A DNA stretch of 64,000 nt from CAZKWG01 sp964615375 (GTDB lineage Bacteria > Myxococcota_A > UBA796 > CAZKWG01). The stretch lies in contig CAZTOW010000009.1 of NCBI GenBank assembly GCA_964615375.1, positions 198,248 through 262,247 of the forward strand, given 5' to 3'. Below are positions 49,021 through 57,084 of this stretch, in pieces. The translations under genes were made by a program, and so were the position numbers. The notes below the pieces were generated by a model that was given only the letters and a program-made list of their open reading frames with translations, had not been told where the DNA came from and searched no databases. Each line of letters starts with the position of its first letter. Position 1 is the first letter of the stretch.

Positions 49021-52000
49021 ATGCCCTACGCCGCCCGCTTCTTCGTCCTCCGCACGCCGCTGCTCCCGGCCGAGCCCTGGCCGGAGACCTCCACCGAGGG
49101 CCTGGAGGGCGCCGCGCTCGACCTCGCGCTGGCCCACGACCAGGCCCGGATGGAGGCGGCCTTTCGCGCCCTGGTCCAGGACCCCCGCGTGCGCGAGGCC
49201 CTCTATGTCGCCAGCCCCGACCTGGACCGCGCGCTGAGCCTGTGGCTCCAGGACCCCGCCCACCCCCAGGCCGCCAACGTCCCCGCCACGCTCTTCCGCT
49301 ACCTGACGCGGATGCGCGGACGGGCCACGCCCTTTGGCCTCTTCGCCGGCTCGGCGACGGGCGAGGTGTGCGAAAAGACACACCTCACCCTGAGCGGGCG
49401 CCTCGCGCGCCACACGCGCCTGGACATGGGCTACCTGACCGCCCTGTGCGCCGCGCTGGAGCCCGCGCTGCGCCCCACGCTCACCTACCGACCCACGCCC
49501 GCGCTGGCCCCCTTCGAGGGCGAGCACCGCTACGCCGAGGGCCGCACCGACCCGGAGACCCGCAGCCGGCACAACGATCTCGTCTCGCTGCGCCGCACCC
49601 CCGCCGTCGACGCCGCGCTGGGCGCCACCCCGGGCTCGCCGGACGCGCTGGCCGAGGCGGTCCGCGGCGTACACCCCGAGGTCTCGAGGGAGGACGCCCT
49701 CGGCTTCATCGACGGCCTCATCGACGCGAGCGTGCTGGTCAGCCAGCTCTCTCCGCCGATCACCAGCGAGGACCCGCTCGGCGAGATCGTCACCACCCTC
49801 GCCCCCCGCGCGCCAGACCTGGCCGGGCAGCTAGGCATGGCGGCCTCGGCCCTGGACGCGCTGGACCAGGAGGGCCTCGGCCACCCGCCCGCGCGCTACG
49901 AGGCCATCGCCGAGGCGCTCCGCGCGCTCCCCGCCCCTCCCGACCCGCGCCGGCTCTTCCAGGTGGACCAGTACCGGCCGGACACGCCTGCGCTGAGCCC
50001 CGCCGTGATCCGCCTGCTCCAGGAGGGCGTGGAGTTGCTGCACGGGCTGACCCCGCCCGAGGAGAGCGAGCCCTTCCGCCGCTTCATGACCCGCTTCGAG
50101 GAGCGCTGGGGCGACGACGAGCGCCCGCTCACCGAGGTCCTGGACGAGGAGCGCGGGATCGGCTTCGGGGCGGAGGGGCGCTCAGGAGACCTGTCGCCGC
50201 TGCTCCGGGGGCTGCCCTTCTCCCCGGATCGCCCCGCGCCCGGCGCGCCCTTCGACGCCCGCGCGCGCCTGCGGCTCCGGCGGGTGCTGGAGCTGGGCGG
50301 CGCCGGGGAGTGGTCGCTCTCCGACGCCGATCTGGCGATCCTGCGCTACCCCTCGCCCCCGCCGCTGCCCGACGCGCTGAGCGTGATGGGCGTGCTGGCC
50401 GCCCCGGACGCCGAGACCCTGGACCGGGGCGAGGGCGAGCTCTTCCTGCACCACGCCAGCGGCCCCAGCGGCGTCTCCCTGATGGGCCGCTTCTGCCTGG
50501 GCGACCCGCGCCTGCGCCGCCACGTCGAGGCCCACATGCGCGCGGAGGAGGCCCGGCGGCCCGACGCGATCTTCGCCGAGGTCGTCTACAGCCCCGAGGG
50601 CCGCATGGGCAACGTGATCTGCCGCCCGCGCCTGCGCCCCTGGGAGATCCCCTACCTGGGCCGCGGGGCGGCGCCCGAGGACCACCAGATCCCCATCTCC
50701 GATCTGGCGGTGCGCGTGCATCAGGGGCGGATCCTGCTGCGCAGCGTCACGCTGGACCGCCCGGTCATCCCCTGCCTGACCAGCGCCCACAACCACGGCG
50801 CCGACGATCTGCCCATCTACCGCTTCCTGGCGGTGCTGAGCCGGCAGGGGCTGGCCAGCGGACTGAGCTGGAGCTGGGGCGCGCTCGACACGGCGCCGGC
50901 CCTGCCGCGGGTGCGCCGGGGGCGGATCGTGCTCTCCCTCGCGACCTGGAACCTGGAGAAGGACGAGCTCAGCCCCCTGCTCGCGGCGAAGAGCCCGGGC
51001 GCCCAGGTCCGCGCCGCCCGCGCCCTGGCCGAGCGCCGCCGGCTCCCGCGGCGGGTGCAGCTCCAGCACTTCGACAACGTGCTCGACCTCGATCTGGAGC
51101 GCCCCCTGGCCCTGGACGCCCTGATCTCGGCGGCCCGGGGCGGGTCCGTGAGCCTGCGCGAGCCCTGGCCCCCGCCCGAGGCGCGCTGCGTGGCGGGGCC
51201 GGAGGGTCGCCACGTCCACGAGATCGTGGTGCCCCTCCTGCGGGATGACACCCCTCCAGAGCGCCCGATTGTCCCGCCCGTCGCAACAATGAACACCCGA
51301 CGCGCCTCCCTGCCCGGCTCCGAGTGGCTCTACCTCCAGATCTACTGTGGGAGCGTGAGCGCGGACGCGGTGCTCCGCGAGCGCGTCGCGCCCCTGGTGG
51401 AGGAGGCCCGCGCGCGCGGCGAGCTCCAGCGCTGGTTCTACATCCACTACACCGACCCCGAGTGGCACCTCCGCGTGCGCCTGCGCGCCGGGGAGCACGC
51501 GCCCGCCCTGCTGGCCCGCGCCCACGCGCTGCTGGAGCCCTGGCGCCAGGACCAGCGGATCTGGCGGGTGCGGGTGGACACCTACCAGCCGGAGATCGAG
51601 CGCTACGGCGGGGCGGAGGGCATCATCCTGGCCGAGCGCCTGTTTCAGGCCGACAGCGACGCCGCGCTGGCCGTGCTGCAGATGCTGGACGGGGACGAGG
51701 GCGAGGACGCCCGCTGGCGGCTCACGCTGCGCGCCCTGCACCTGATGTTGGAGGATCTGAGCCTCCCCGTCCCCGAGCGGATCCGCCTGCTGGGCGAGCT
51801 GCGCGCCTCCTGGGCCGCGCGCGTGGGCGCAGACAAGGGCACCGACGCCGCCTTGAACGCCCTCTATCGGAAGGAGCGCCCCGCGCTGGAGGCGATGATC
51901 GCCCCCACCTGGGACCCCGGACACCCCCTGGCCCCCGGCTTCGAGATCCTCGACGCGCGCCGCCCCGCCCTCCAGGAGATCGGGCGGGAGCTGGCCGCGG

Positions 52001-52167
52001 CGGCGCTCAACCAGCCGGTCTCGCGGCTGGTCCAGAGCTACGCCCACATGACCGTGAACCGCTGGCTGCGCTCCCAGGCCAACGCAGCGGAGGTGGTGCT
52101 CTACGACCTGCTGATCCGGCTCTACAAGTCACAGTCGGCGCGGGCGGGGGCCGCCCGGTCGGCCTGA
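49021..52167 (+). CDS. lanB: Class I lanthipeptide dehydratase (LanB)
   Basis: A 1048-aa enzyme containing both parts of a class I dehydratase. The N-terminal glutamylation domain has the family segment RMRGRATPFGLFAG at about residue 100, plus PLLRGLPFSPDRPAP and many conserved Arg. The C-terminal elimination (SpaB_C/thiopeptide-type) domain begins near residue 760 with SEWLYLQIYCG, RWFYIHYTDPEWHLRVRLR and VDTYQPEIERYGG. It uses glutamyl-tRNA to dehydrate Ser/Thr of a precursor. Length is normal for full LanB. It converges with the LanC operon on the other strand, 5 bp between stops. Precursor not found. Confidence 0.92.
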   Translation: MPYAARFFVLRTPLLPAEPWPETSTEGLEGAALDLALAHDQARMEAAFRALVQDPRVREALYVASPDLDRALSLWLQDPAHPQAANVPATLFRYLTRMRGRATPFGLFAGSATGEVCEKTHLTLSGRLARHTRLDMGYLTALCAALEPALRPTLTYRPTPALAPFEGEHRYAEGRTDPETRSRHNDLVSLRRTPAVDAALGATPGSPDALAEAVRGVHPEVSREDALGFIDGLIDASVLVSQLSPPITSEDPLGEIVTTLAPRAPDLAGQLGMAASALDALDQEGLGHPPARYEAIAEALRALPAPPDPRRLFQVDQYRPDTPALSPAVIRLLQEGVELLHGLTPPEESEPFRRFMTRFEERWGDDERPLTEVLDEERGIGFGAEGRSGDLSPLLRGLPFSPDRPAPGAPFDARARLRLRRVLELGGAGEWSLSDADLAILRYPSPPPLPDALSVMGVLAAPDAETLDRGEGELFLHHASGPSGVSLMGRFCLGDPRLRRHVEAHMRAEEARRPDAIFAEVVYSPEGRMGNVICRPRLRPWEIPYLGRGAAPEDHQIPISDLAVRVHQGRILLRSVTLDRPVIPCLTSAHNHGADDLPIYRFLAVLSRQGLASGLSWSWGALDTAPALPRVRRGRIVLSLATWNLEKDELSPLLAAKSPGAQVRAARALAERRRLPRRVQLQHFDNVLDLDLERPLALDALISAARGGSVSLREPWPPPEARCVAGPEGRHVHEIVVPLLRDDTPPERPIVPPVATMNTRRASLPGSEWLYLQIYCGSVSADAVLRERVAPLVEEARARGELQRWFYIHYTDPEWHLRVRLRAGEHAPALLARAHALLEPWRQDQRIWRVRVDTYQPEIERYGGAEGIILAERLFQADSDAALAVLQMLDGDEGEDARWRLTLRALHLMLEDLSLPVPERIRLLGELRASWAARVGADKGTDAALNALYRKERPALEAMIAPTWDPGHPLAPGFEILDARRPALQEIGRELAAAALNQPVSRLVQSYAHMTVNRWLRSQANAAEVVLYDLLIRLYKSQSARAGAARSA

Positions 52168-52171
52168 GCGC

Positions 52172-52516
52172 TCACTGCTCGTAGCGACGGCTCAGGATCT
52201 CCCCCGTCTCTGCGGAGATGAGGTAGTGGGGCCCACCTCCATGGCTCTGCTTGTCCCGGAGCTCGTAGTCCACCTGCCAGCCCTGCTCGGTCTGGACGAC
52301 GGACACCTCGTAGAGGGAGAGATCGCGGTAGGCATGCCGGGCGTCCTCCTCCGCGATTCGCTGGGCGTCCTGACGAGAGATCTTCATGGTCTGCCCCCCC
52401 TGCGTGCTGGACGGAACACCGCTCGCGAACCGCTCGGCGTCCGCGGGCGCCGTCCGCTCACAGCTCGTGAGCGCCGCCCCCAGGAGGACCCCGCACAGAC
52501 CTCGCTCAAGGCTCAT
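52172..52516 (-). CDS. PepSY-like lipoprotein
   Basis: A 114-aa protein. ATG 52516 overlaps the end of the DUF4157 gene by 11 bp and starts a signal with an ALTSC lipobox (LCGVLLGAALTSC). The C-terminal 70 residues (KISRQDAQRIAEEDARHAY, then VVQTEQGWQVDYELRD and YLISAETGEILSR) have the helix-then-strands pattern of a PepSY domain, which in other proteins inhibits or chaperones a peptidase. This fits its position next to a gene with a peptidase-like domain. A second possible start is at the internal MKIS. Confidence 0.7.
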   Translation of the reverse strand: MSLERGLCGVLLGAALTSCERTAPADAERFASGVPSSTQGGQTMKISRQDAQRIAEEDARHAYRDLSLYEVSVVQTEQGWQVDYELRDKQSHGGGPHYLISAETGEILSRRYEQ

Positions 52517-53888
52517 CGTAGCTGCCGTCGGAGCGCGCCTGCGGCGCGAGCCCACCGGTGGCGCCTGGGAGCCCCCTGTTCCCTGCGAGGTGCTCTCTTC
52601 GATAGGGTCCGCTCAGGTAGAACGTGTACCGGCGAGCGTTGTTGGTCGGCGATCCGAGCACGATGTCGGGGACGCCATGGGTTGCGTCGACGGCGGCGTC
52701 CTGAGGGCTCGGCGCAGCAACCCAACCCGCGCCCAGGTTCGGATGCGTGTGGAATTTGGCGATCACCACGCTGTCGGCGACCGCCGGTGGAGCGGCGAGG
52801 TTGATGGCCGCGCCCGCCCCCGCCGCGGCCCGCCGCGTGGAGAGATCTCCCGTCATCAGGTTCAGGTACACCCAGCCCCCCTCCTCGTGCTGCGTGGTCG
52901 CCGGGCCAGGGACAGCCACGTCGGAGTCGTTCCAGGCGTCCCGGAGCTCGCTCGTCACCACCGACTCCCCGATGAGCTGGTAGTAGGTCCAACGTTGACG
53001 ACCCAGCAGCTCGACGGTGCGCGCGAAGCTGTTCCAGCTCAGCGCTCCCCTCAGGCGCGTGAGCAGCGCCTGGTCCAGGAGCGCGACGTTCCTGTCCAGG
53101 GTCGTCCCACCGACCGTGGCCGTCTTGTAGTCCGCGTAGGTCGTGTTCCCAGCGTCCAGCAGCGCGACGAGGCTGACGATGAGATCATAGGCCTCAGCGA
53201 GCCCGGGGGAGGGCGCGCCCAGGGCGTCCGTCTCGGCGCGAATCTCCTTGCTGAGCTGCCCGAGCGCCACCGGCCCCAGCTTGCCGTCCTGCTCCAGCGT
53301 GTAGTCGGCCTGGTACTGGACGACCGCCAGCACGAACGCCTCGTCGATGACCTGAACCGATGGATCCAGACCCAGCACGTCGCGCAGGAGACCGATCTCG
53401 TCGGGCTCGGTGAACCGGCCCTGGTTGTATGTGATGGCGGCCTGGATCTCCGCCGGGCTGAGCACCTTGACCGCCGGCGAGGCCTCGGTGGGCTCGATCG
53501 CCAGATCTCGCTGGACCGTCGCGGGCGCCTGGCCGCTCGCCTGCTGCGCGACGTGGGTCAGCTCGTGCGCCAGCAGGGCGCGCCCCTCCCGCCCCTCTCG
53601 CGGCTGACCCGCGCCCATCACGATGTGCGGCCCCAGCGTGAAGGCTCGCGCATAGACCGCCTCGGCGGCAATTGCCGCGGCCTCGTCCCGGTGGACGCGC
53701 ACCGACGAGAAGTCCACGCCCAGACGGGACCCGAGGTCCGCGCGCTCCGCCGGCCTCAGCGGCTCGCCTCCTCGGGTCGCGCCTCGGAGGATGGACTCGG
53801 AGACCACGCCGCGGGGGCGCGGGGACGCCGGCCGCGCGGGGACCCGGAACTCCGAGGCACGCGCTCTGGTCTGTGCTCGAGCTCGCAT
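52506..53888 (-). CDS. DUF4157 (eCIS-core) protein with C-terminal JAMM/DUF4329-like peptidase motif
   Basis: A 460-aa protein. Residues 30-120 are a DUF4157 domain: LRPAERADLGSRLGVDFSSV, RAFTLGPHIVMG, and the zinc motif LLAHELTHVAQQ (HExxH at 108-112). A central 200-residue helical region of unknown type follows. Residues 375-440 carry VVIAKFHTHPNLGAG and PSPQDAAV, the H-x-H-P ... S-x2-D arrangement of JAMM/DUF4329 metallopeptidases. DUF4157 is linked to contractile injection system cargo; JAMM domains cleave isopeptide or peptide bonds. The gene lies between LanC and a PepSY-like lipoprotein. Confidence 0.82.
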   Translation of the reverse strand: MRARAQTRARASEFRVPARPASPRPRGVVSESILRGATRGGEPLRPAERADLGSRLGVDFSSVRVHRDEAAAIAAEAVYARAFTLGPHIVMGAGQPREGREGRALLAHELTHVAQQASGQAPATVQRDLAIEPTEASPAVKVLSPAEIQAAITYNQGRFTEPDEIGLLRDVLGLDPSVQVIDEAFVLAVVQYQADYTLEQDGKLGPVALGQLSKEIRAETDALGAPSPGLAEAYDLIVSLVALLDAGNTTYADYKTATVGGTTLDRNVALLDQALLTRLRGALSWNSFARTVELLGRQRWTYYQLIGESVVTSELRDAWNDSDVAVPGPATTQHEEGGWVYLNLMTGDLSTRRAAAGAGAAINLAAPPAVADSVVIAKFHTHPNLGAGWVAAPSPQDAAVDATHGVPDIVLGSPTNNARRYTFYLSGPYRREHLAGNRGLPGATGGLAPQARSDGSYDEP

Positions 53889-53934
53889 GCGGGGACACCC
53901 TCAAGATCACCGTACACCATCGGGTAGACGAAGG

Positions 53935-55140
53935 CTACAACGACCCTCTGCGCTCGGGGGTCGCGGGCCCACGGAGATCCGTCAGCAGCAGGCGCTCCAG
54001 CGGGACCGTCCCCTCCCCCAACAGCGTCGAGAGCGTGATCGCCACGCCGGGGAGACCCTCCAGCAGATCGCGCTCCGGCGCATGCCCGTACACGGTGGGC
54101 TCAGCCAACAACGCGCCGCCCTCCAGCCGATCCAGCAGCCGGCCCAGCGCCGCCACCGCGGGCTCGCGGAGCCGGGGGTCGCGCGCCGCGGCCCGACCGA
54201 GCAGGAGCGCCAGGCCGGCGTCCCCGTGGCAGAGCCCCGGATCCTTCGTGTCCAGGTGATCGGTCGCATGTCGCAGCAGGAGCTCCGTGCCCTGGCGGAC
54301 CAGCTCGGCCCGCCCCAGCAGCTCGCCCACGGCGACCCACCAGGCGCCCACGCCCAGGCCGCCGTAGCACCAGCCCGTGCCCCGCCCGCGCGAACAGGTC
54401 CCGGGCCCGGCCGCCGTGGGGAAGGACCGCGGAGGTTGATCCTGGGCCAGCAGGAAGGCCAGGCCTCCGTCCACCAGCGCGCCGTGATCGGCCACCCCCC
54501 AGGCCTGCGCCAGCGCCAGCGCGCTGAGCGGACCCGGCGTCCCGTGCGCCACGCCCAGATCCCAGGGGAGATGCTCGCGCCCGTCGGCCTGCCGGGCCTC
54601 GGCCAGCGCGCGATCCATGTCCCAGACCACGCCCCCCGGCACCTCCCGGGCCCGCGCCGCGACCTGCGCCGCCACGGCCGCCAGCAGCTCCGCCGCCCCG
54701 GGGGCCGGCATGCGCTCCGCCGCGTAGACCGCCACCCCGCACAGCCCGCTGATCACGTCCAGGCACTCGTCCTCGGAGACCCCCTCGACCAGGTCCAGCA
54801 GGAGGGCGTCCATCTCCTGGTTTGGGTCCGCGTCGGCCGGATCCCGCGCGAGCTCGATGGTCCACAGCACGCCGGCGAGCCCGGTGAGCAGGCCGTAGTG
54901 GAGCTCCCCGTCGCTGGCCAGCTCCACGGCCCGCGCGAGCCAGATCCCGGCCTGCCCGGCGCGCTCGGGCCCCTGCGCCATCCAGACCAGGGCCTGACCC
55001 GCGGCGCCGCCGGCCAGCTCGGCGGAGCCCACCTCGCCGGGCTCCAGCGCCTCCAGGCGCGCGCGCAGGCCCTCGAGGGCGCGCCGGCTCCGGGCGGCCA
55101 GCTCGGGCGGGATCCATGGGTGATTATTCACTAGGTCCAT
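53935..55140 (-). CDS. lanC: Lanthionine synthetase C-like cyclase (LanC)
   Basis: A 401-aa protein of the LanC alpha-toroid fold. All key motifs are present: LGVAHGTPG near residue 198, GWCYGGLG with the first zinc Cys near 258, and LCHGDAG with the second Cys-His near 304-305. It would add cysteine thiols to dehydrated residues made by LanB. ATG 55140 is chosen over an upstream one because GAGGAAGG lies 3 nt before it. It overlaps the glycosyltransferase gene by 17 bp and precedes the DUF4157 gene by 46 bp, all in one operon. Confidence 0.92.
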   Translation of the reverse strand: MDLVNNHPWIPPELAARSRRALEGLRARLEALEPGEVGSAELAGGAAGQALVWMAQGPERAGQAGIWLARAVELASDGELHYGLLTGLAGVLWTIELARDPADADPNQEMDALLLDLVEGVSEDECLDVISGLCGVAVYAAERMPAPGAAELLAAVAAQVAARAREVPGGVVWDMDRALAEARQADGREHLPWDLGVAHGTPGPLSALALAQAWGVADHGALVDGGLAFLLAQDQPPRSFPTAAGPGTCSRGRGTGWCYGGLGVGAWWVAVGELLGRAELVRQGTELLLRHATDHLDTKDPGLCHGDAGLALLLGRAAARDPRLREPAVAALGRLLDRLEGGALLAEPTVYGHAPERDLLEGLPGVAITLSTLLGEGTVPLERLLLTDLRGPATPERRGSL

Positions 55141-57055
55141 TACCTTCCTCTGCTCCACCCAGCCGCACCTGGCCCATCACGGAGCGTTGATCGTCGTCCA
55201 GCCGCGCCGGCTCGACGTGCAGGCCGTCGTAGCCGTCGAGCGCCTTGTCGGTGACCTCCACCGTCCGCCAGACCAGGCCCTCACCGTCCCCGTGGGCCCC
55301 CTGCACCTTGCCGCGGGTGAGGATCTTGTCGCCGCGCAGGAGGTTGATCACGAAGTCCTCGGAGCCCTGGAGCTGGATCTGGATCGTGGGCGCGGTGCGC
55401 TTCGCCCCCAGGCTCAGGTTCAAGCCCTGGGGCGGCACGATCAGCGAGCCGGCGCGCAGGCGGCGGCGCAGCTCGTCCTGGCTCAGGCGCTCCACGGGCG
55501 GGCGACGGTAGCGCTCGCGATCGATGAGCGCGTCGTTTCCGCCGAGGTTGAAGCGCAGGATCTCGCGGAGGCGCTCGCCGGAGAGCAGCGGGCCGCGGGT
55601 GACCAGGCTGAGGCGCTCGTAGAAGGTCGCGACGTCCGGGTCCTCGAAGCGGGGCTCGCCCTCCTCCAGGGTCTCCAGGTAGCCACCGGGGAGGACGCGG
55701 TAGTAGTGGCCGGGGCGCAGATCGCGGAAGCCGACCGCCGGGAGCCGGGCCAGCAGGGGGTCGCCCAGCCCGCAGACATCCACGAGGTGCAGGTTGGGGC
55801 CGCCGCGGAAGCCCGACAGCCCCACCCCGCCGCTGACGGCCACGGTGGGCTCGTCCGGGGCCTTATGCCCACCCTTCGCCTCCTCCCGCCGGTCCTCGCT
55901 CCACAGGGCGTGGTTCTCCGAGTGCCACAGGCGCTCGTCGGCGATGCCGCTCCAGATGAGCTCCTTGGAGCGGACCTTGCCCTCGGCGGCGTACTCCTCC
56001 TCGCTGCCGTAGCGGGCCAGCGCGCCGGTGACCCCAAAGGGCACCCCCAGCGCGAGGACCAGGCCCAGCACGACGCCCGGTCGGGGCGGCGCGGGGGCCC
56101 GGCTGGCCGCCAGCAGGCACAGCAGGAGCGGGGCCGTGAAGAAGCGCCCGCCCATGAAGTCCCCGCCGATGCGCACGACGTAGACCAGGTAGAGCAGCGC
56201 CCCGACCAGCAGCGGCCAGGTGCGAGGCGCCCGCCACAGCGCCCAGGCGCCCGCGGCGAGGGTCGCCACAAGCGTGAGTGGATCCCGGGTGAGCGTCCAC
56301 TGGTAGTAGCGGAGCCCCTGCTGGGCGAGGTGGGCCGCGGGCAGGTCGGTGTTCAGCTTGGCGTAGGCCGTGTTGGGGAAGGGGAAGCCGTAATAGAGCA
56401 GGGAGAAGGCTTCCCAGGCCAGAAACGGCAGGCTCCCCAGCAGGACCTGGACCAGCGCCGCCCGGCTGCGCTCGCGCCAGAGCCGGTGGGCCACCGCAGG
56501 GGCGAAGAGCAGCGCCACGTCCATGCGGTTGACCACCGACAGCGCGGCGACGCCGGTGAGCCCGAGCAGATCCCGCGGCCCCCGCTCCGGCCTCGACCAC
56601 AGGGTCACGAAGACGGCCAGCAGCAGCCAGGTGAGCGGGTTCTCCAGCCCCGAGGTCGAGTAGTCCACCATGGCGCGGGACAGCGCGATCACCCCCACCG
56701 CCAGGGCCGCGGCCCAGGTCGAGCTCGCCCCGCGCACCAGCAGCCAGAGCGTGCCCCCCGAGCACAGCGCGCCCAGGGCCAGGGTGGAGGCGTACTCCTC
56801 CCCGCTCGCCCCCATGAAGGGCGCCAGCAGGAGCATCCACAGCGGGTTGGTCGCCGCCAGCACGCGCTCGCCCGCGTTCCAGACGAAGCCCCGCCCGGCC
56901 AGCAGGTTGTCCACCATGCGCAGGCTGATGTAGGCGTCGTCGCTCACCCAGGCGGTGCGGAGCACCAGGGCGGCGTAGAGGAGGATCATGGCCACCAGCG
57001 CGATCCGGGCTGGATCACGCCGCAGGTTGGGCGCTTCGGACGGGTCCTGCTCCAT
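55124..57055 (-). CDS. GT-C-type glycosyltransferase-like membrane protein
   Basis: A 643-aa polytopic protein. The first loop after the first helix is WVSDDAYISLRMVDNLLAG followed by RGFVWNAGERVLAATNPLW, the DDAYI...NPLW signature of AftB/LphB-type polyprenyl-phosphate-dependent glycosyltransferases. About ten transmembrane helices follow to residue 350, with RIGGDFMGGRFF in a late loop. The C-terminal 290 residues are extracytoplasmic (VDVCGLGDPLLARLP). It may transfer a sugar from a lipid carrier to a surface glycan. First gene of the LanC operon, which is unusual company; divergent from the Hsp70-like gene. Confidence 0.82.
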   Translation of the reverse strand: MEQDPSEAPNLRRDPARIALVAMILLYAALVLRTAWVSDDAYISLRMVDNLLAGRGFVWNAGERVLAATNPLWMLLLAPFMGASGEEYASTLALGALCSGGTLWLLVRGASSTWAAALAVGVIALSRAMVDYSTSGLENPLTWLLLAVFVTLWSRPERGPRDLLGLTGVAALSVVNRMDVALLFAPAVAHRLWRERSRAALVQVLLGSLPFLAWEAFSLLYYGFPFPNTAYAKLNTDLPAAHLAQQGLRYYQWTLTRDPLTLVATLAAGAWALWRAPRTWPLLVGALLYLVYVVRIGGDFMGGRFFTAPLLLCLLAASRAPAPPRPGVVLGLVLALGVPFGVTGALARYGSEEEYAAEGKVRSKELIWSGIADERLWHSENHALWSEDRREEAKGGHKAPDEPTVAVSGGVGLSGFRGGPNLHLVDVCGLGDPLLARLPAVGFRDLRPGHYYRVLPGGYLETLEEGEPRFEDPDVATFYERLSLVTRGPLLSGERLREILRFNLGGNDALIDRERYRRPPVERLSQDELRRRLRAGSLIVPPQGLNLSLGAKRTAPTIQIQLQGSEDFVINLLRGDKILTRGKVQGAHGDGEGLVWRTVEVTDKALDGYDGLHVEPARLDDDQRSVMGQVRLGGAEEGNGPSE

Positions 57056-57084
57056 GGCGCGAATCCTATCCGTTATGATGGCGC

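Noticed and set aside
52172..52516. PepSY-like lipoprotein as the lanthipeptide precursor
   Set aside because: It lies next to LanB, but the C-terminus has no cysteine and only scattered Ser/Thr, so a (methyl)lanthionine ring could not form there.
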